A DNA stretch of 64,000 nt. Source: Bacteroidales bacterium (lineage in GTDB: Bacteria; Bacteroidota; Bacteroidia; Bacteroidales; UBA932). The notes under the pieces are model-generated. The model did no database searches. It had not been told where the DNA came from and saw nothing but the letters and a program-made list of their open reading frames with translations. Below, piece by piece: positions 23,862 through 33,383 of the stretch (position 1 is its first letter; each line of letters begins with the position of its first letter). The stretch is taken from contig JAEFAI010000010.1 in the NCBI GenBank assembly GCA_016291185.1, forward strand, positions 1 to 64,000, read 5' to 3'. A program made the translations under genes and the position numbers.

Positions 23862-26369
23862 GTGAATCTTTTGTCGCGCATAGCGTTTCCCGTGGCCGTG
23901 GTGGCTGTTACCGCCACCGGCGCAATGGATCCCGGACGCGGCCCCGTCGAGGGGCTTCGCCTGCCCGAACCCGTCATCGTGCAGGATACCGTGGTGTATC
24001 CCGTGGCAGGATATAAGCTGCGGCGGACGCTTTCGCTGGAAGAGATCACCGTGCTCGACACCACCGGCGTCGAGGAGCTCGCGGACACGCTCGTCCTCGC
24101 CATCGACACGCTTCCCCCGCGCCTGAGCCCCCGCGACTCGCTCAAAGCCCTATTGGACAGCACGATGTGGGACAAGCTCGACTCCATCTACCTCGCCGAC
24201 TCCACGGCCAAGGCCAAAGCCACCTTTGACGCCTGGTATGCCGGACTCTCGAAGCAGGAGCGCAAGAAATACGATACCGAGCAGCGCATCCAGTTGAAGA
24301 TGGCGCAGGCCGACTCGCTCAAAAAAGTCAAAGAAGAGCGCAAGAACATCCGCGACAGCATCGCGGAGACAACCCCGCGTATCCTCGAGACCTACGCCCT
24401 GCCCGATTCGCTCCACTACAAGCGCCTCGTGTCCTGGACGCGCGACCTGGACTTCGGCAAGATCAGCGCCGCCGTGCCCGACACCAGCTACAACTACCGT
24501 TTCCACGATTACCGCTTCCAGCGCGAGGACGTCAACGCCACCTGGCTGGGCGTGGCCGGTTCGCCGGTCCAGCACTACAACTGGTTCCAGCGCAAGAGCG
24601 ACGAAGGCGTGGAATTCTATGACGCGCAGGAGACCTGGAGCTACTCGCACCGCACCCTGCCGCACTACAACACCAAGGTCCCCTACACCGAACTCGCCTA
24701 CTTCGGCACCCTCTTCGCCAAGTCGGCCAAGGAGTCGGACAACCTCCACCTCTTCACGACCCAGAACATCACTCCGGCTTTCAATTTCGCCCTGCTCTTC
24801 GACCGCTACGGTGGCGGAGGCATTCTGGACCGGGAGGAGACGGTCAACAAGACGGGCGTGGTGCAAGTTAACTACCTCGGCAAGCGCTACACCCTGCACG
24901 CCGGCTATATCTACAACATGGCCCGGCGTCAGGAGAACGGCGGCATGCGGAACATCGGCATGGTCCGGGACACGACCGTGGACTCGCGCGACATCAAGGT
25001 CAACCTGCTCAACGCCCAGTCCAAGATCAAGAAGAACACCGTCTTCCTCGACCAGCAGCTGCGCATCCCGTTCACCTTCATCGAGAAGATGCGTGCCCGC
25101 CGCGACAGCACTTACAAATATGACGCAGAAGGGCTCGACCGCGACATCACGACCGCTTTCATCGGCCACAGCTCCGAGTTCTCCACCTACACCCGCATGT
25201 ACACCGACGCCATCGACGACGAGTTTGGCGCCGCCTTTTACAACAACGTCTTCCGCTACGGACGGTCAAGCGCTGACTCGCTGCGCGTTATGCGCCTGGA
25301 CAACAAGGTTTACCTCCGGCTCCAGCCCTGGTCCAGCGAAGGCGCAGTCTCACGCCTCGACGTAGGTGTAGGCGACTATCTCAAGCATTATTACGACAGT
25401 TCCGCCGTGCGCCCGCTCAAGCATGTTGAGAACTCCGTCTATCTATACGCAGGAGCCGAGGGGCAGCTATTCAAATCCGCCTGGTGGGACGCCAAGGCAC
25501 GCTTCGTGATGCTTGGCTACGACGCCGGCGACTTTGCCGTGGAAGCCAACGCAGGCTTCCGTTTCTTCCCCTTCCGGCGCGCCCGCAAGAGTCCGATCAG
25601 CGTAAGCGCCCACTTCGAGACCACCCTGGAGAATCCGACATACTACCAGCAGCACCTCAACCTCAACCACTACAGTTGGGACAACAATTTCGGCAAGGTC
25701 TCCACGACCCGCTTCCAGGGCCGGCTGGACATTCCCTATTGGCGGATGTCGGCCGACGTGGGTTATGCCCTGCTGGCCGGCAACCTCTACTACGGCACGG
25801 ACGGAATCATCCGGCAGAACGGCACGGCCATGAGCGTGCTTTCCGCGCAGCTGCGCAAAGAGTTCAAGATCGGTCCCGTGCACCTCGACCACCGCGCTCT
25901 CCTGCAGGTTTCCTCCAATCCGGAGGTCCTGCCGTTGCCCGCAGCAGCTCTCAATTTCCGCTACTACGTCGAGTTTGTGGTGCAGCGCAACGAGCAGCGC
26001 CAGAATGTCATGACCATGCAGATAGGCGCTGACGCCTATTATAATACGCCCTGGCACTCCCCTGCCTGGAATCCCGACCTGGGCGTCTTCCACAATCAGA
26101 CCGAGCGGCTCTACACCAACGGTCCCTGGTTCGACATATTCGTCAACGTGCAGTGGAAGCGCGCCTGTATCTTCATCAAGTACCAGAACGCCGGCATGGG
26201 CTGGCCCCTGCTGCATCCCGACTACTTCAGCGCCGACCGCTACATCGTGACGCAAAACGGTATGGACGGCTTGAAGTTCGGCGTGTTCTGGCCCTTCTAC
26301 ACCCAACCCCGCAACAGGAGTGCGTCCTCCTCGTCGGGCAGTTCGAACGCAAGATCTTCCTCCCGATGA
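23862..26369 (+). CDS. Porin_10-type putative outer-membrane porin
   Basis: An 835-residue protein that starts with GTG and a signal peptide (MNLLSRIAFPVAVVAVTATGA). Residues about 30-170 are a charged periplasmic region with coiled-coil character (KAKATFDAWYAGLSKQERKK). From about residue 200 the sequence alternates aromatic and polar residues as in a large beta barrel (for example DYRFQREDVNATWLGVAGSPVQHYNW written here in part). This matches the Bacteroidota 'putative porin' family. The likely last strand ends near KFGVFWPFYTQ; a serine-rich tail of about 20 residues follows, unusual for a barrel, and it overlaps the next start codon. Confidence 0.8.
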   Translation: MNLLSRIAFPVAVVAVTATGAMDPGRGPVEGLRLPEPVIVQDTVVYPVAGYKLRRTLSLEEITVLDTTGVEELADTLVLAIDTLPPRLSPRDSLKALLDSTMWDKLDSIYLADSTAKAKATFDAWYAGLSKQERKKYDTEQRIQLKMAQADSLKKVKEERKNIRDSIAETTPRILETYALPDSLHYKRLVSWTRDLDFGKISAAVPDTSYNYRFHDYRFQREDVNATWLGVAGSPVQHYNWFQRKSDEGVEFYDAQETWSYSHRTLPHYNTKVPYTELAYFGTLFAKSAKESDNLHLFTTQNITPAFNFALLFDRYGGGGILDREETVNKTGVVQVNYLGKRYTLHAGYIYNMARRQENGGMRNIGMVRDTTVDSRDIKVNLLNAQSKIKKNTVFLDQQLRIPFTFIEKMRARRDSTYKYDAEGLDRDITTAFIGHSSEFSTYTRMYTDAIDDEFGAAFYNNVFRYGRSSADSLRVMRLDNKVYLRLQPWSSEGAVSRLDVGVGDYLKHYYDSSAVRPLKHVENSVYLYAGAEGQLFKSAWWDAKARFVMLGYDAGDFAVEANAGFRFFPFRRARKSPISVSAHFETTLENPTYYQQHLNLNHYSWDNNFGKVSTTRFQGRLDIPYWRMSADVGYALLAGNLYYGTDGIIRQNGTAMSVLSAQLRKEFKIGPVHLDHRALLQVSSNPEVLPLPAAALNFRYYVEFVVQRNEQRQNVMTMQIGADAYYNTPWHSPAWNPDLGVFHNQTERLYTNGPWFDIFVNVQWKRACIFIKYQNAGMGWPLLHPDYFSADRYIVTQNGMDGLKFGVFWPFYTQPRNRSASSSSGSSNARSSSR

Positions 26370-27400
26370 TCCGCAAAGAGACCATCTGTCTGATTGCCGC
26401 CACCGTGCTGATCGCCGGAGCGGCACTCGCCTCGCGTTTTGCCCACCGGTCTGAGCCGCGCGTGAAGCCGGAGCACATCCGGGGTGTCCTGGAGCTCGCG
26501 CCGCTCGCGGACACGTCCCGGGCCCTCATCATTGGCTACCACTACCACCTGCTGAAGCGCTTCGCCGCCGACAACGACCAGGTCATCGACATCACCCTGA
26601 CCGAGCGCAACAGCACCTATCTCGACTCCCTGCGCGCCGGGGTCGTAGACATCGTCGTCGTCCCCTGGGGCGACAGCCTGGCCGTGGACAGCGTGCTGAT
26701 CTCCGTTCCCGTGGACAGTATGAGCGTCTGGCTGATGCGCCACGACGAGCACGCCGGCATGCATGAGCTCAACGAGTGGATCGACGCCTGGCACGCTTCC
26801 GCGGAATACGCCCCCACCCGCGAGATCTTCCTGCGCCGCTTCAACCCCTACCGGAGCCGTCCCCGCGCACAGATCAGCCCTTACGACAGCCTGATCCGCC
26901 TCCACGCCGACTCCGTCGGTCTGGACTGGCATCTGCTGGCCGCCGTGATGTTTCAGGAATCGCGTTTCCACATCGAAGCCCGCTCCTCACGTGGCGCATT
27001 GGGCCTGATGCAGATGATGCCCAAGACGGCCGAGAAGTACGGCGTCACGGATCCGCTGGATCCGGATATGAACATTCGCGCGGGGGCCCAGTCGCTCGCC
27101 GCGCTCATCAAGCGCTACTACAGCGTCACGCAGGACAAGACCGAACGATACAAATACGCTCTGGCGGGCTACAACGCCGGCGTCGGGCGCATCGACGACT
27201 GCATCAACCTCGCACGCCAGCTCAGCGTGGACACGAGCGCCTGGGACAGCATCGTGAACCAGGTACTCCCGCAAATGGGGAATAAAAGTGTTTTGGATAC
27301 CAGCGTGGTGAAGCTGGGCCCCTTCCGGGGCACGGAAACCTGCGTCTATGTAGAACGGACCATGGAGGTGTTCAATCACCTTTACCGGATCTGCCCCTGA
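26366..27400 (+). CDS. MltF-like lytic transglycosylase with N-terminal solute-binding-like domain
   Basis: A 344-residue protein anchored by an N-terminal hydrophobic segment (MIRKETICLIAATVLIAGAALA). Residues about 45-150 resemble the periplasmic binding-protein half of MltF (LRAGVVDIVVVPWGDSLAV). Residues about 185-320 form the SLT domain with the catalytic Glu in AAVMFQESRFHIEARSSRG, then GLMQMMPKTAEKYGV and ALAGYNAGVGRI. It cleaves glycan strands in the periplasm. ATG 26366 overlaps the porin stop (ATGA), so the two are coupled. Its 3' end overlaps the convergent YczE-like gene by 29 nt. Confidence 0.9.
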   Translation: MIRKETICLIAATVLIAGAALASRFAHRSEPRVKPEHIRGVLELAPLADTSRALIIGYHYHLLKRFAADNDQVIDITLTERNSTYLDSLRAGVVDIVVVPWGDSLAVDSVLISVPVDSMSVWLMRHDEHAGMHELNEWIDAWHASAEYAPTREIFLRRFNPYRSRPRAQISPYDSLIRLHADSVGLDWHLLAAVMFQESRFHIEARSSRGALGLMQMMPKTAEKYGVTDPLDPDMNIRAGAQSLAALIKRYYSVTQDKTERYKYALAGYNAGVGRIDDCINLARQLSVDTSAWDSIVNQVLPQMGNKSVLDTSVVKLGPFRGTETCVYVERTMEVFNHLYRICP

Positions 27401-28088
27401 GCCGGGCCACCAGCGGATCCGTCACGCGCATCAGCGCCCCGGGCAGGATCGCCAGCAGGAGCGTACCCAAGCCGATGACGATGCCCGGCGTGCGCGCCAG
27501 CAGCAGGTCCGCCACGCCGGTAAACGCCCCGGCACCGAACGGATCGCCGAAGAACAGCAGGCAGAGCAGCACCGCGATCACGACCATCAGCGAATCCATC
27601 GCCACCTTGACCGGGCCGAAAGGCTTCCGGAACACCTGGCTGAACGCCGCCACGGTCATTTCGGCCGACAGCATCCAGGCGTTCGCCGCCACCTCCACGC
27701 TCACGCCGAAGGCGGTCACCAGCCCGGCCAGTACCGTCAGGCCCAACCGCGCACCGAAGGTCGCCGGGTGCAGCCAGGAGAGCGCCCAGAGGCTGGCGTC
27801 GATCAAGTAGCCGAACAGAGCGGAAGCCACGATCTGCATCAGGAAGCGAGCCTGAAATTCCCGGCGCCAAAGTGCCAGCTGGATGATGATCAGGGAAGTA
27901 TTCACCAGCAGCGTAAACGTCCCCACCGACAGGGCCGGCCAGCGCAGGTTCAGTACGTAGGACGGACACGACAGCGGAGCCGTGCCGAGGTTGGAAATGA
28001 TCGACAGCGCCACGCCGAGCGCCACGAAGATCAGCCCCACGGTTGCCACGGCGTATCGCCGGACTATATCGATTGCTTTCTCATTCAT
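27372..28088 (-). CDS. YczE/DUF6198-like integral membrane protein
   Basis: A 238-residue protein with five to six hydrophobic helices and the YczE-type start, LGVALSIISNLGTAPLSCPSYVLN (shown in part: the Gly-Thr-Ala-Pro stretch follows the first helix). Such proteins are small inner-membrane proteins of unknown activity, sometimes listed with the YitT/YyaS group; no transport substrate is established. It is a single gene; its last 29 nt overlap the convergent transglycosylase gene. Upstream on the minus strand an imperfect GATATTTG lies 12 nt before the ATG. Confidence 0.8.
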   Translation of the reverse strand: MNEKAIDIVRRYAVATVGLIFVALGVALSIISNLGTAPLSCPSYVLNLRWPALSVGTFTLLVNTSLIIIQLALWRREFQARFLMQIVASALFGYLIDASLWALSWLHPATFGARLGLTVLAGLVTAFGVSVEVAANAWMLSAEMTVAAFSQVFRKPFGPVKVAMDSLMVVIAVLLCLLFFGDPFGAGAFTGVADLLLARTPGIVIGLGTLLLAILPGALMRVTDPLVARLRGRSGKGD

Positions 28089-28156
28089 TTACACCGCAAA
28101 TATCGGAAAAATCCTTAAATTCGCAGTCTGTTTGGAATGATCTATTTTTTTAAGAT

Positions 28157-30172
28157 ATGAAAAAGTTATTAGTAGTTATGATTCCTGTGATGATGCTGGC
28201 GGCCTGCCAGCCCAAGGGAACGAAAGCCCCGGCCCTGGATCCGACCGACATGGACCTGGCCGTGGCCCCCGGTGAGAATTTCTTCCTGTACGCCAACGGC
28301 GGCTGGATGGAGAAGAACCCCCTGAAACCCGAATACGCCCGTTTCGGCTCCTTCGATGTGCTCCGCGAGAAGAATGTCGAGGACCTGAATGCCCTGTTCT
28401 CCGAAATGACGAACATGAACCCCGAGCCGGGTTCCATCGATCAGAAGATCGTGGACCTGTACAAGCAGGGGCTTGACTCGACCCGCCTGAACGCAGAGGG
28501 CGCCGCCCCGATCAAGAAGTACCTCGACGAGCTGTACGCCGTCGCGGACAAGAAAGCGCTCGCCGCCCATCTCGGCCAGCTGAACCTCGTCGGCGAGGGC
28601 GGCTTCTTCGGAAACGGCGTGGACGCGGACCTGATGGACAGCAAGGTTCAGGTCTTCTACCTCGGCCAGGGCGGCCTGGGCATGGGTGACCGCGATTACT
28701 ATGTGGATCCGGCCAACGCCGACCTGCGCAAGGGCTACGAGGCGATGCTCGCCAAGCTCTTCACCCTCGCGGGCCTGGAAAATGCCGAGCAGCGTGCGGC
28801 CAATGCCGCTGGCGTTGAGGACAAACTGGCACAGTTCTCCTGGACCAGCGTCCAGAACCGCGACGTCGAGAAGCTCTACAACCCGATGAGCTCCGCCCAG
28901 ATCTTCAAGGCCTATCCGGGCTTTGACTTCAAGACCTTCTTCGAGGCCATGAACCTGCCCACCGACCTGGACAAGATTATCGTAGAGCAGCCGTCCTTCT
29001 TCCAGGGCTTCAGCAAGCTCTTCAAAGACACGCAGATCGAGACCCTCAAGGACTATCTCGCAGCCCAGTTGCTCACCAGCGCCACTGGCGCCCTGTCCGA
29101 CGATTTCTATGCCGCCAACTTTGACTTCTTCAGCACGCAGATGAGCGGTATCACCGAGCAGAAGCCGCGCTGGAAGCGCGCCATGGCTGTGCCGAACAAC
29201 ATCCTCGGCGAAGCCGTCGGCCAGATGTATGTCGCGAAATTCTTCCCGGAGAGCTCCAAGCAGAAGATGCTCGACCTGGTAAAGAACCTGCAGATCTCCC
29301 TGGGCCAGCACATCGACTCCCTGGACTGGATGTCCGACGCCACCAAGGCCAAGGCCCGCGAGAAGCTCGCCGCCTTCACCGTGAAAATCGGTTATCCCGA
29401 CAAGTGGAAGGACTACAGCACCCTCACCGTGGACCCGCAGCTGAGCTACTACGAGAATCTGCGCGCCGCCAGCGCCTGGTACGTGGCAGACAACCTGTCC
29501 AAGCTCGGCCAGCCGACCGATCCGACCGAGTGGGGCATGACCCCGCAGACGGTCAACGCCTACTACAACCCGACCACCAACGAGATCTGCTTCCCGGCCG
29601 GTATCCTGCAGCCGCCGTTCTTCAACCCGGATGCGGACGACGCCGTGAACTACGGAGCCATCGGCGTGGTGATCGGTCACGAGATGACCCACGGCTTTGA
29701 CGACCAGGGCAGCCTGTTCGACAAGGACGGCAACATGAACAACTGGTGGACCGCTGAAGACCGTGCTGCCTTCGTGGAGAAGACCAAGGTGCTGGTGGAC
29801 CAGTTCAATGAGGTGGAGATCGTGCCCGGCCTGATGGCCAACGGCGCCCTGACCCTCGGCGAGAACATTGCCGATCACGGCGGCGTGAGCGTGGCCTGGA
29901 CGGCCCTGCACAACGCCCTCGGCGACCAGGTCCCCGCTCCGATCGACGGTTTCACCGCCGAGCAGCGCTTCTTCCTCGGCTACGCCCGCGTCTGGGCGCA
30001 GAACATCACCGATGAGGAGAAAGCCCGCCTGACCAAGCTCGACGTCCACTCGCTGGGCAACAACCGCGTGAACGTGACCCTGCGCAACTTCGGCTACTTC
30101 TTCGATGCTTTCGGCATCCAGGAAGGCGATGCGATGTGGCGTCCGGAGAGCGAGCGCGTCCTGATCTGGTAA
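28157..30172 (+). CDS. M13-family (neprilysin-like/PepO) zinc metallopeptidase, lipoprotein
   Basis: A 671-residue endopeptidase. The N-terminus is a lipoprotein signal (MKKLLVVMIPVMMLAAC) with the lipidated Cys at about residue 17. The M13 N-terminal domain follows, with FFLYANGGWMEKNPLKPEYARFG in part. The catalytic domain has the zinc motif VIGHEMTHGFDDQG (HExxH) and the third zinc ligand in LGENIADHGG, and ends with the family's …MWRPESERVLIW. It is expected at the periplasm or cell surface, degrading peptides. It is followed 4 nt later by a LolC/E-like permease. A one-mismatch -7 element (TAAATTCG) is at 28116-28123. Confidence 0.96.
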   Translation: MKKLLVVMIPVMMLAACQPKGTKAPALDPTDMDLAVAPGENFFLYANGGWMEKNPLKPEYARFGSFDVLREKNVEDLNALFSEMTNMNPEPGSIDQKIVDLYKQGLDSTRLNAEGAAPIKKYLDELYAVADKKALAAHLGQLNLVGEGGFFGNGVDADLMDSKVQVFYLGQGGLGMGDRDYYVDPANADLRKGYEAMLAKLFTLAGLENAEQRAANAAGVEDKLAQFSWTSVQNRDVEKLYNPMSSAQIFKAYPGFDFKTFFEAMNLPTDLDKIIVEQPSFFQGFSKLFKDTQIETLKDYLAAQLLTSATGALSDDFYAANFDFFSTQMSGITEQKPRWKRAMAVPNNILGEAVGQMYVAKFFPESSKQKMLDLVKNLQISLGQHIDSLDWMSDATKAKAREKLAAFTVKIGYPDKWKDYSTLTVDPQLSYYENLRAASAWYVADNLSKLGQPTDPTEWGMTPQTVNAYYNPTTNEICFPAGILQPPFFNPDADDAVNYGAIGVVIGHEMTHGFDDQGSLFDKDGNMNNWWTAEDRAAFVEKTKVLVDQFNEVEIVPGLMANGALTLGENIADHGGVSVAWTALHNALGDQVPAPIDGFTAEQRFFLGYARVWAQNITDEEKARLTKLDVHSLGNNRVNVTLRNFGYFFDAFGIQEGDAMWRPESERVLIW

Positions 30173-30176
30173 TTCT

Positions 30177-31334
30177 ATGCAGGCCGAAGGCTTCATCGCC
30201 CGGCGCCTGCGCGTCAAAGAAAAGATGGCGGTCATTGCGATCGCCATCTCCTTCTTTGTCATTATTATCGCTGTCGCCATCTCCGCCGGTTTCCGCCGGG
30301 AGATCCGCGGCGGCGTTTCTGCGGTCACGGGCGATGTCCTGCTGACCAATTCCGCCGCCGACCTGACCGGCAGCACCGATCCCGTCCGCATCCCCTCCTG
30401 TCTAAAGGATCTGGAGGGAGTGCGCGGCGTGGAGCGGATCGAGCCGGTCGTTTACAGCGCCGGCATCCTCCGGCTGGGCGACGACATCCAGGGGGCCCTG
30501 TTCAAAGGCACGACGGCCGACACCGTCTCCCTGGGCGTGCGGATCCCCGCCACCCTCGCGGACCGTTTCAGTCTCGGCCTCGGCGACGACCTGGTCGCCT
30601 ACTACGCCGGAGAGAAAACTAAGATCCGCCGCTGGCACATCGTCGACATCTATGACAGCCCTATGGCCACGGAAGACGGGCAGCTGCTCTATGTCCCGAT
30701 CGGCGACCTGCGCCGCCTGCACGAGTGGGACGAGGAGGAGTCTTCGCTGCTGGAAGTGAGCCTGGAGCCGCGTCGGCGCAGCCGCAAAGCCCTTGCGGAA
30801 ACGACTGCGGAACTGGGCTGGCGTGCCCAACTCGGTGCACAGGAGAATGAAGAGCCGCTGCGCGCCGTGGCGGCAACCGAGCGCTTTCCCCAGCTCTTCG
30901 ACTGGCTGGACCTGATTGACTTCAATGTCTATGCGATCCTGCTGCTGATGACCGTCGTAGCGGGATTCAACATGATTTCCGGGCTGCTGATCCTGCTCTT
31001 CCGGCACGTCTCCACGATCGGCACCCTCAAAACGCTCGGCATGGGCAACCGGGCCGTGGCCGGGGTCTTTCTGCGCGTGGGCGCCCGCACGGCCGCCATC
31101 GGCATGGCCGCGGGCAACGCACTCGCGCTGCTCTTCTGCCTGATCCAGGGCACGACGCACTGGATCCAACTGAATCCGGAGAATTACTTTGTGTCTTTTG
31201 TACCCGTGCACGTGAACCTGCCGGGCATCCTGCTGGCGGACCTCGCCGCTTTCGCGGGCATTTTGCTTCTCTTGCTGATCCCCACCTTCTACATCTCGAA
31301 GGTCGATCCCGCCGAGACCGTTAAGGCGGAGTAA
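30177..31334 (+). CDS. LolC/LolE-like ABC transporter permease (FtsX/MacB type)
   Basis: A 385-residue inner-membrane protein. It has one N-terminal helix (about residues 20-40), a periplasmic MacB-type domain (about 45-240), and three C-terminal helices in the FtsX domain: LLMTVVAGFNMISGLLILLF, a second near AAIGMAAGNALALLFCL, and a third near the C-terminus, with HVSTIGTLKTLGMGNRAV between the first two. This layout fits the permease that extracts lipoproteins for LolA. The ATPase partner (LolD) is not in the window, so another MacB-like role is possible. It starts 4 nt after the M13 peptidase stop. Confidence 0.88.
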   Translation: MQAEGFIARRLRVKEKMAVIAIAISFFVIIIAVAISAGFRREIRGGVSAVTGDVLLTNSAADLTGSTDPVRIPSCLKDLEGVRGVERIEPVVYSAGILRLGDDIQGALFKGTTADTVSLGVRIPATLADRFSLGLGDDLVAYYAGEKTKIRRWHIVDIYDSPMATEDGQLLYVPIGDLRRLHEWDEEESSLLEVSLEPRRRSRKALAETTAELGWRAQLGAQENEEPLRAVAATERFPQLFDWLDLIDFNVYAILLLMTVVAGFNMISGLLILLFRHVSTIGTLKTLGMGNRAVAGVFLRVGARTAAIGMAAGNALALLFCLIQGTTHWIQLNPENYFVSFVPVHVNLPGILLADLAAFAGILLLLLIPTFYISKVDPAETVKAE

Positions 31335-32171
31335 CTACTTCTTGCCCGCGGCGGCCTTCCGGCGCTCGATGAGGCGCAGGTTCTGCGTGGCGGCGTAGTC
31401 TTCGGGATCGAGCTTCAGCGCTTTCTGGTAGTATTTGGCCGCCTGCTTGTCATCCCCGCGAGCGGCGCGCCACCAGGAACCGATGTTGTCGAGGAAGACG
31501 GGATTCTTGGGATAGAGCTTGTTCATCCGCACGGAGATATCGTGGAAATACTCATAGGCGGCATCGCTGCCGATCTGAAAGAGGTTGGCGCAGTATTCGG
31601 CCACGCCCTGCTGGAAGATATCCTCGCCAACGGGCTCGCCGTCCAGCGTCCAGGCGGGGTGCGATTTGGCCTGGCGCTCGATCAGCGCCTTGAGCGCAGC
31701 GGCGGCCATGTCGGGGCTCTCTTTCTCATAGCCGATCAGCGCCGTAATTTTCATATACTGCCAGCGGAGATCGTCGGGATGCGCAGCGATCTGCGCGTCA
31801 GAGACCTTCATGGCTTCGCCGAATGCTTCCTCGTCGAAGAAGATCTCTTCGAAATAGTTGACATCGTTCCCGTCGGCGTCCTTGAGGGAGACGGTGGGGG
31901 CGTTGCCAAGGAACTTGCGCAGACTTCCTTTCGGAACGACCTCCGAGTGCTGGGATTTGTCGAGCCAGTAGTTGAAGCGGGCCACGGGCACGTCCCGGCT
32001 CTCCGGGAAGGCCTCTTCCCAACGGTCAAGCAGGGTTTCAATCCCCACGCCCGAGTAGCCGAGGTTACGGACCAGGCGCTCGTAGCGGGCCTGGAATTCT
32101 TCCGGGGTTGTCTGGGCCGCAGCGGCGGCGCAAGCGGCCAGGGCCGCCATCATTATGATCAATTTTTTCAT
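31335..32171 (-). CDS. Exported tetratricopeptide-repeat protein
   Basis: A 278-residue protein with a signal peptide (MKKLIIMMAALAACAAAAAQ). The C-terminal part (about residues 200-270) has TPR character: NPVFLDNIGSWWRAARGDDKQAAKYYQKALKLDPEDYAA written here in part as its canonical A-KYYQKALKLDP core. The middle of the protein contains helical pairs that may be degenerate TPRs. It probably serves as a periplasmic scaffold; no partner can be named. Its stop codon directly abuts the stop of the LolC/E-like gene. Six nt separate it from rsmF upstream, so it may be the third gene of the SRPBCC-rsmF transcript. Confidence 0.85.
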   Translation of the reverse strand: MKKLIIMMAALAACAAAAAQTTPEEFQARYERLVRNLGYSGVGIETLLDRWEEAFPESRDVPVARFNYWLDKSQHSEVVPKGSLRKFLGNAPTVSLKDADGNDVNYFEEIFFDEEAFGEAMKVSDAQIAAHPDDLRWQYMKITALIGYEKESPDMAAAALKALIERQAKSHPAWTLDGEPVGEDIFQQGVAEYCANLFQIGSDAAYEYFHDISVRMNKLYPKNPVFLDNIGSWWRAARGDDKQAAKYYQKALKLDPEDYAATQNLRLIERRKAAAGKK

Positions 32172-32177
32172 ATTCTC

Positions 32178-33383
32178 TTAAACATTCATCAGGATCCGGC
32201 GGTCCTTGGGCAGCAGGTTGTTGCATCGATTCCCGATGTTCTTGACAAAGCCCAGGGGATGCCCCAGATACGTCACTGCATTGTAGCCCGGGGCGGCCTG
32301 CGGCAGCACGAGCGCATCCCGGTGGAGGAAGCGCAAGGCCGTCTGCCGGTCCACGTCCACGCAGCGGTAGTCATTCCTATCAAATACTATGCTCAGCGCG
32401 TAGTCCGCGTCGGGCACGAAATCTTTGCCTTTCATCTCTCCTTTCCGGACGCCGCCCGGCCGCAGCGGGCGCAACAAGCTCAGGTCGGCCTTTTTCGCCG
32501 CCGGCTGCGGTGCGGTCTTGCGCAGCGCCCCGGCCCACTGCCCTTCACCCGGCACGACGCCCGCTTCCAGCAGGTGCCCGTGGGGCGTGCGGCGCACGCC
32601 GAACTCCTCGAATTCCGCCTCCGGTTCCAGGATCTCGCCGCCCAGCTCAGCAGCCGCCCAGGCCAGGTTTTCGTCGTTCTCCGCAGCCTCGTAGGTGCAG
32701 GTGCTGTAGAGCAGCCATCCTCTTTCGCGCAGGGAGGGCCACACATCCGCCAGGATGCGCTTCTGGCGCGCAGCGCACAGGTCCACGACCGCCGGGCTCC
32801 ATTCCTCGCGGGCCCGCGGGTCCTTGCGGAACATGCCTTCGCCGCTGCACGGCACGTCGGCGACGATGATGTCAAAGTAGCCGCGCAGCTGCGCGAATGC
32901 AGCCGGGTCCACGCTGGTCACGACCACGTTCGGGTCGCCCCAGCGGGCCACGTTGTCATCCAGCACACCCACGCGCGCCTTCATCACTTCGTTCGCCACC
33001 AGGATGAAGTTGTCGCCGCACAGCTCCCGCAGCGACGCCGCCAGGTCGGTCGTCTTTCCGCCCGGCGCAGCGCACAGGTCCAGGACTCGAATTACCGGCG
33101 CTCCTTCGCTCCGCGGCGACCTGTCCCCGAAAACGTCCGGCTGCGCCGGACCCTTCCCACCGACTTCGTCGGCCATTTGTAAGAGTTCCCGGAAAAGGTG
33201 ACCTACGTACATGGCAGAAGAATCCTGAACGTAGTAGCAGCCCGCGTGGAAAAGGGGGTCGAGCGTGAAAACAGGCCGCTCGGAGAGGATGCGGCCGTAC
33301 GGCGACCACGGGACCGGCGTACCAGCCGGCCCGTCCAGCCCCTTGAACGGATTGAGTCGAATCGAGACGGAAGCCTCCTCCAT
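32178..33383 (-). CDS. rsmF: rRNA cytosine-C5 methyltransferase (RsmF/NOL1-NOP2-sun family)
   Basis: The 401-residue enzyme has the SAM site VLDLCAAPGGKTTDLA, the motif IV catalytic pair VADVPCSGEGMF and the motif VI nucleophile YSTCTYEAAEND; the C-terminal part resembles the RNA-binding end of RsmF. Compared with relatives it begins late: SIRLNPFKG is at residue 7, so the usual 20-30 residue N-terminal helix is missing, and an in-frame stop lies just upstream. A palindrome-derived insertion of about 25 residues (EVGGKGPAQPDVF…) precedes motif I. The start overlaps the SRPBCC stop (TGATG). Confidence 0.9.
   Translation of the reverse strand: MEEASVSIRLNPFKGLDGPAGTPVPWSPYGRILSERPVFTLDPLFHAGCYYVQDSSAMYVGHLFRELLQMADEVGGKGPAQPDVFGDRSPRSEGAPVIRVLDLCAAPGGKTTDLAASLRELCGDNFILVANEVMKARVGVLDDNVARWGDPNVVVTSVDPAAFAQLRGYFDIIVADVPCSGEGMFRKDPRAREEWSPAVVDLCAARQKRILADVWPSLRERGWLLYSTCTYEAAENDENLAWAAAELGGEILEPEAEFEEFGVRRTPHGHLLEAGVVPGEGQWAGALRKTAPQPAAKKADLSLLRPLRPGGVRKGEMKGKDFVPDADYALSIVFDRNDYRCVDVDRQTALRFLHRDALVLPQAAPGYNAVTYLGHPLGFVKNIGNRCNNLLPKDRRILMNV
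33133..33173 (-). repeat. Palindromic element inserted in the rsmF coding sequence
   Basis: A stretch with a GTCCGGC/GCCGGAC hairpin followed by a GACCCTTCCCAC block. The 28 nt at 33133-33160 match 25 of 28 positions of 57655-57682 in dnaX. Two of the three differences are a compensatory pair in the stem. It encodes part of an insertion upstream of methyltransferase motif I. Confidence 0.75.
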
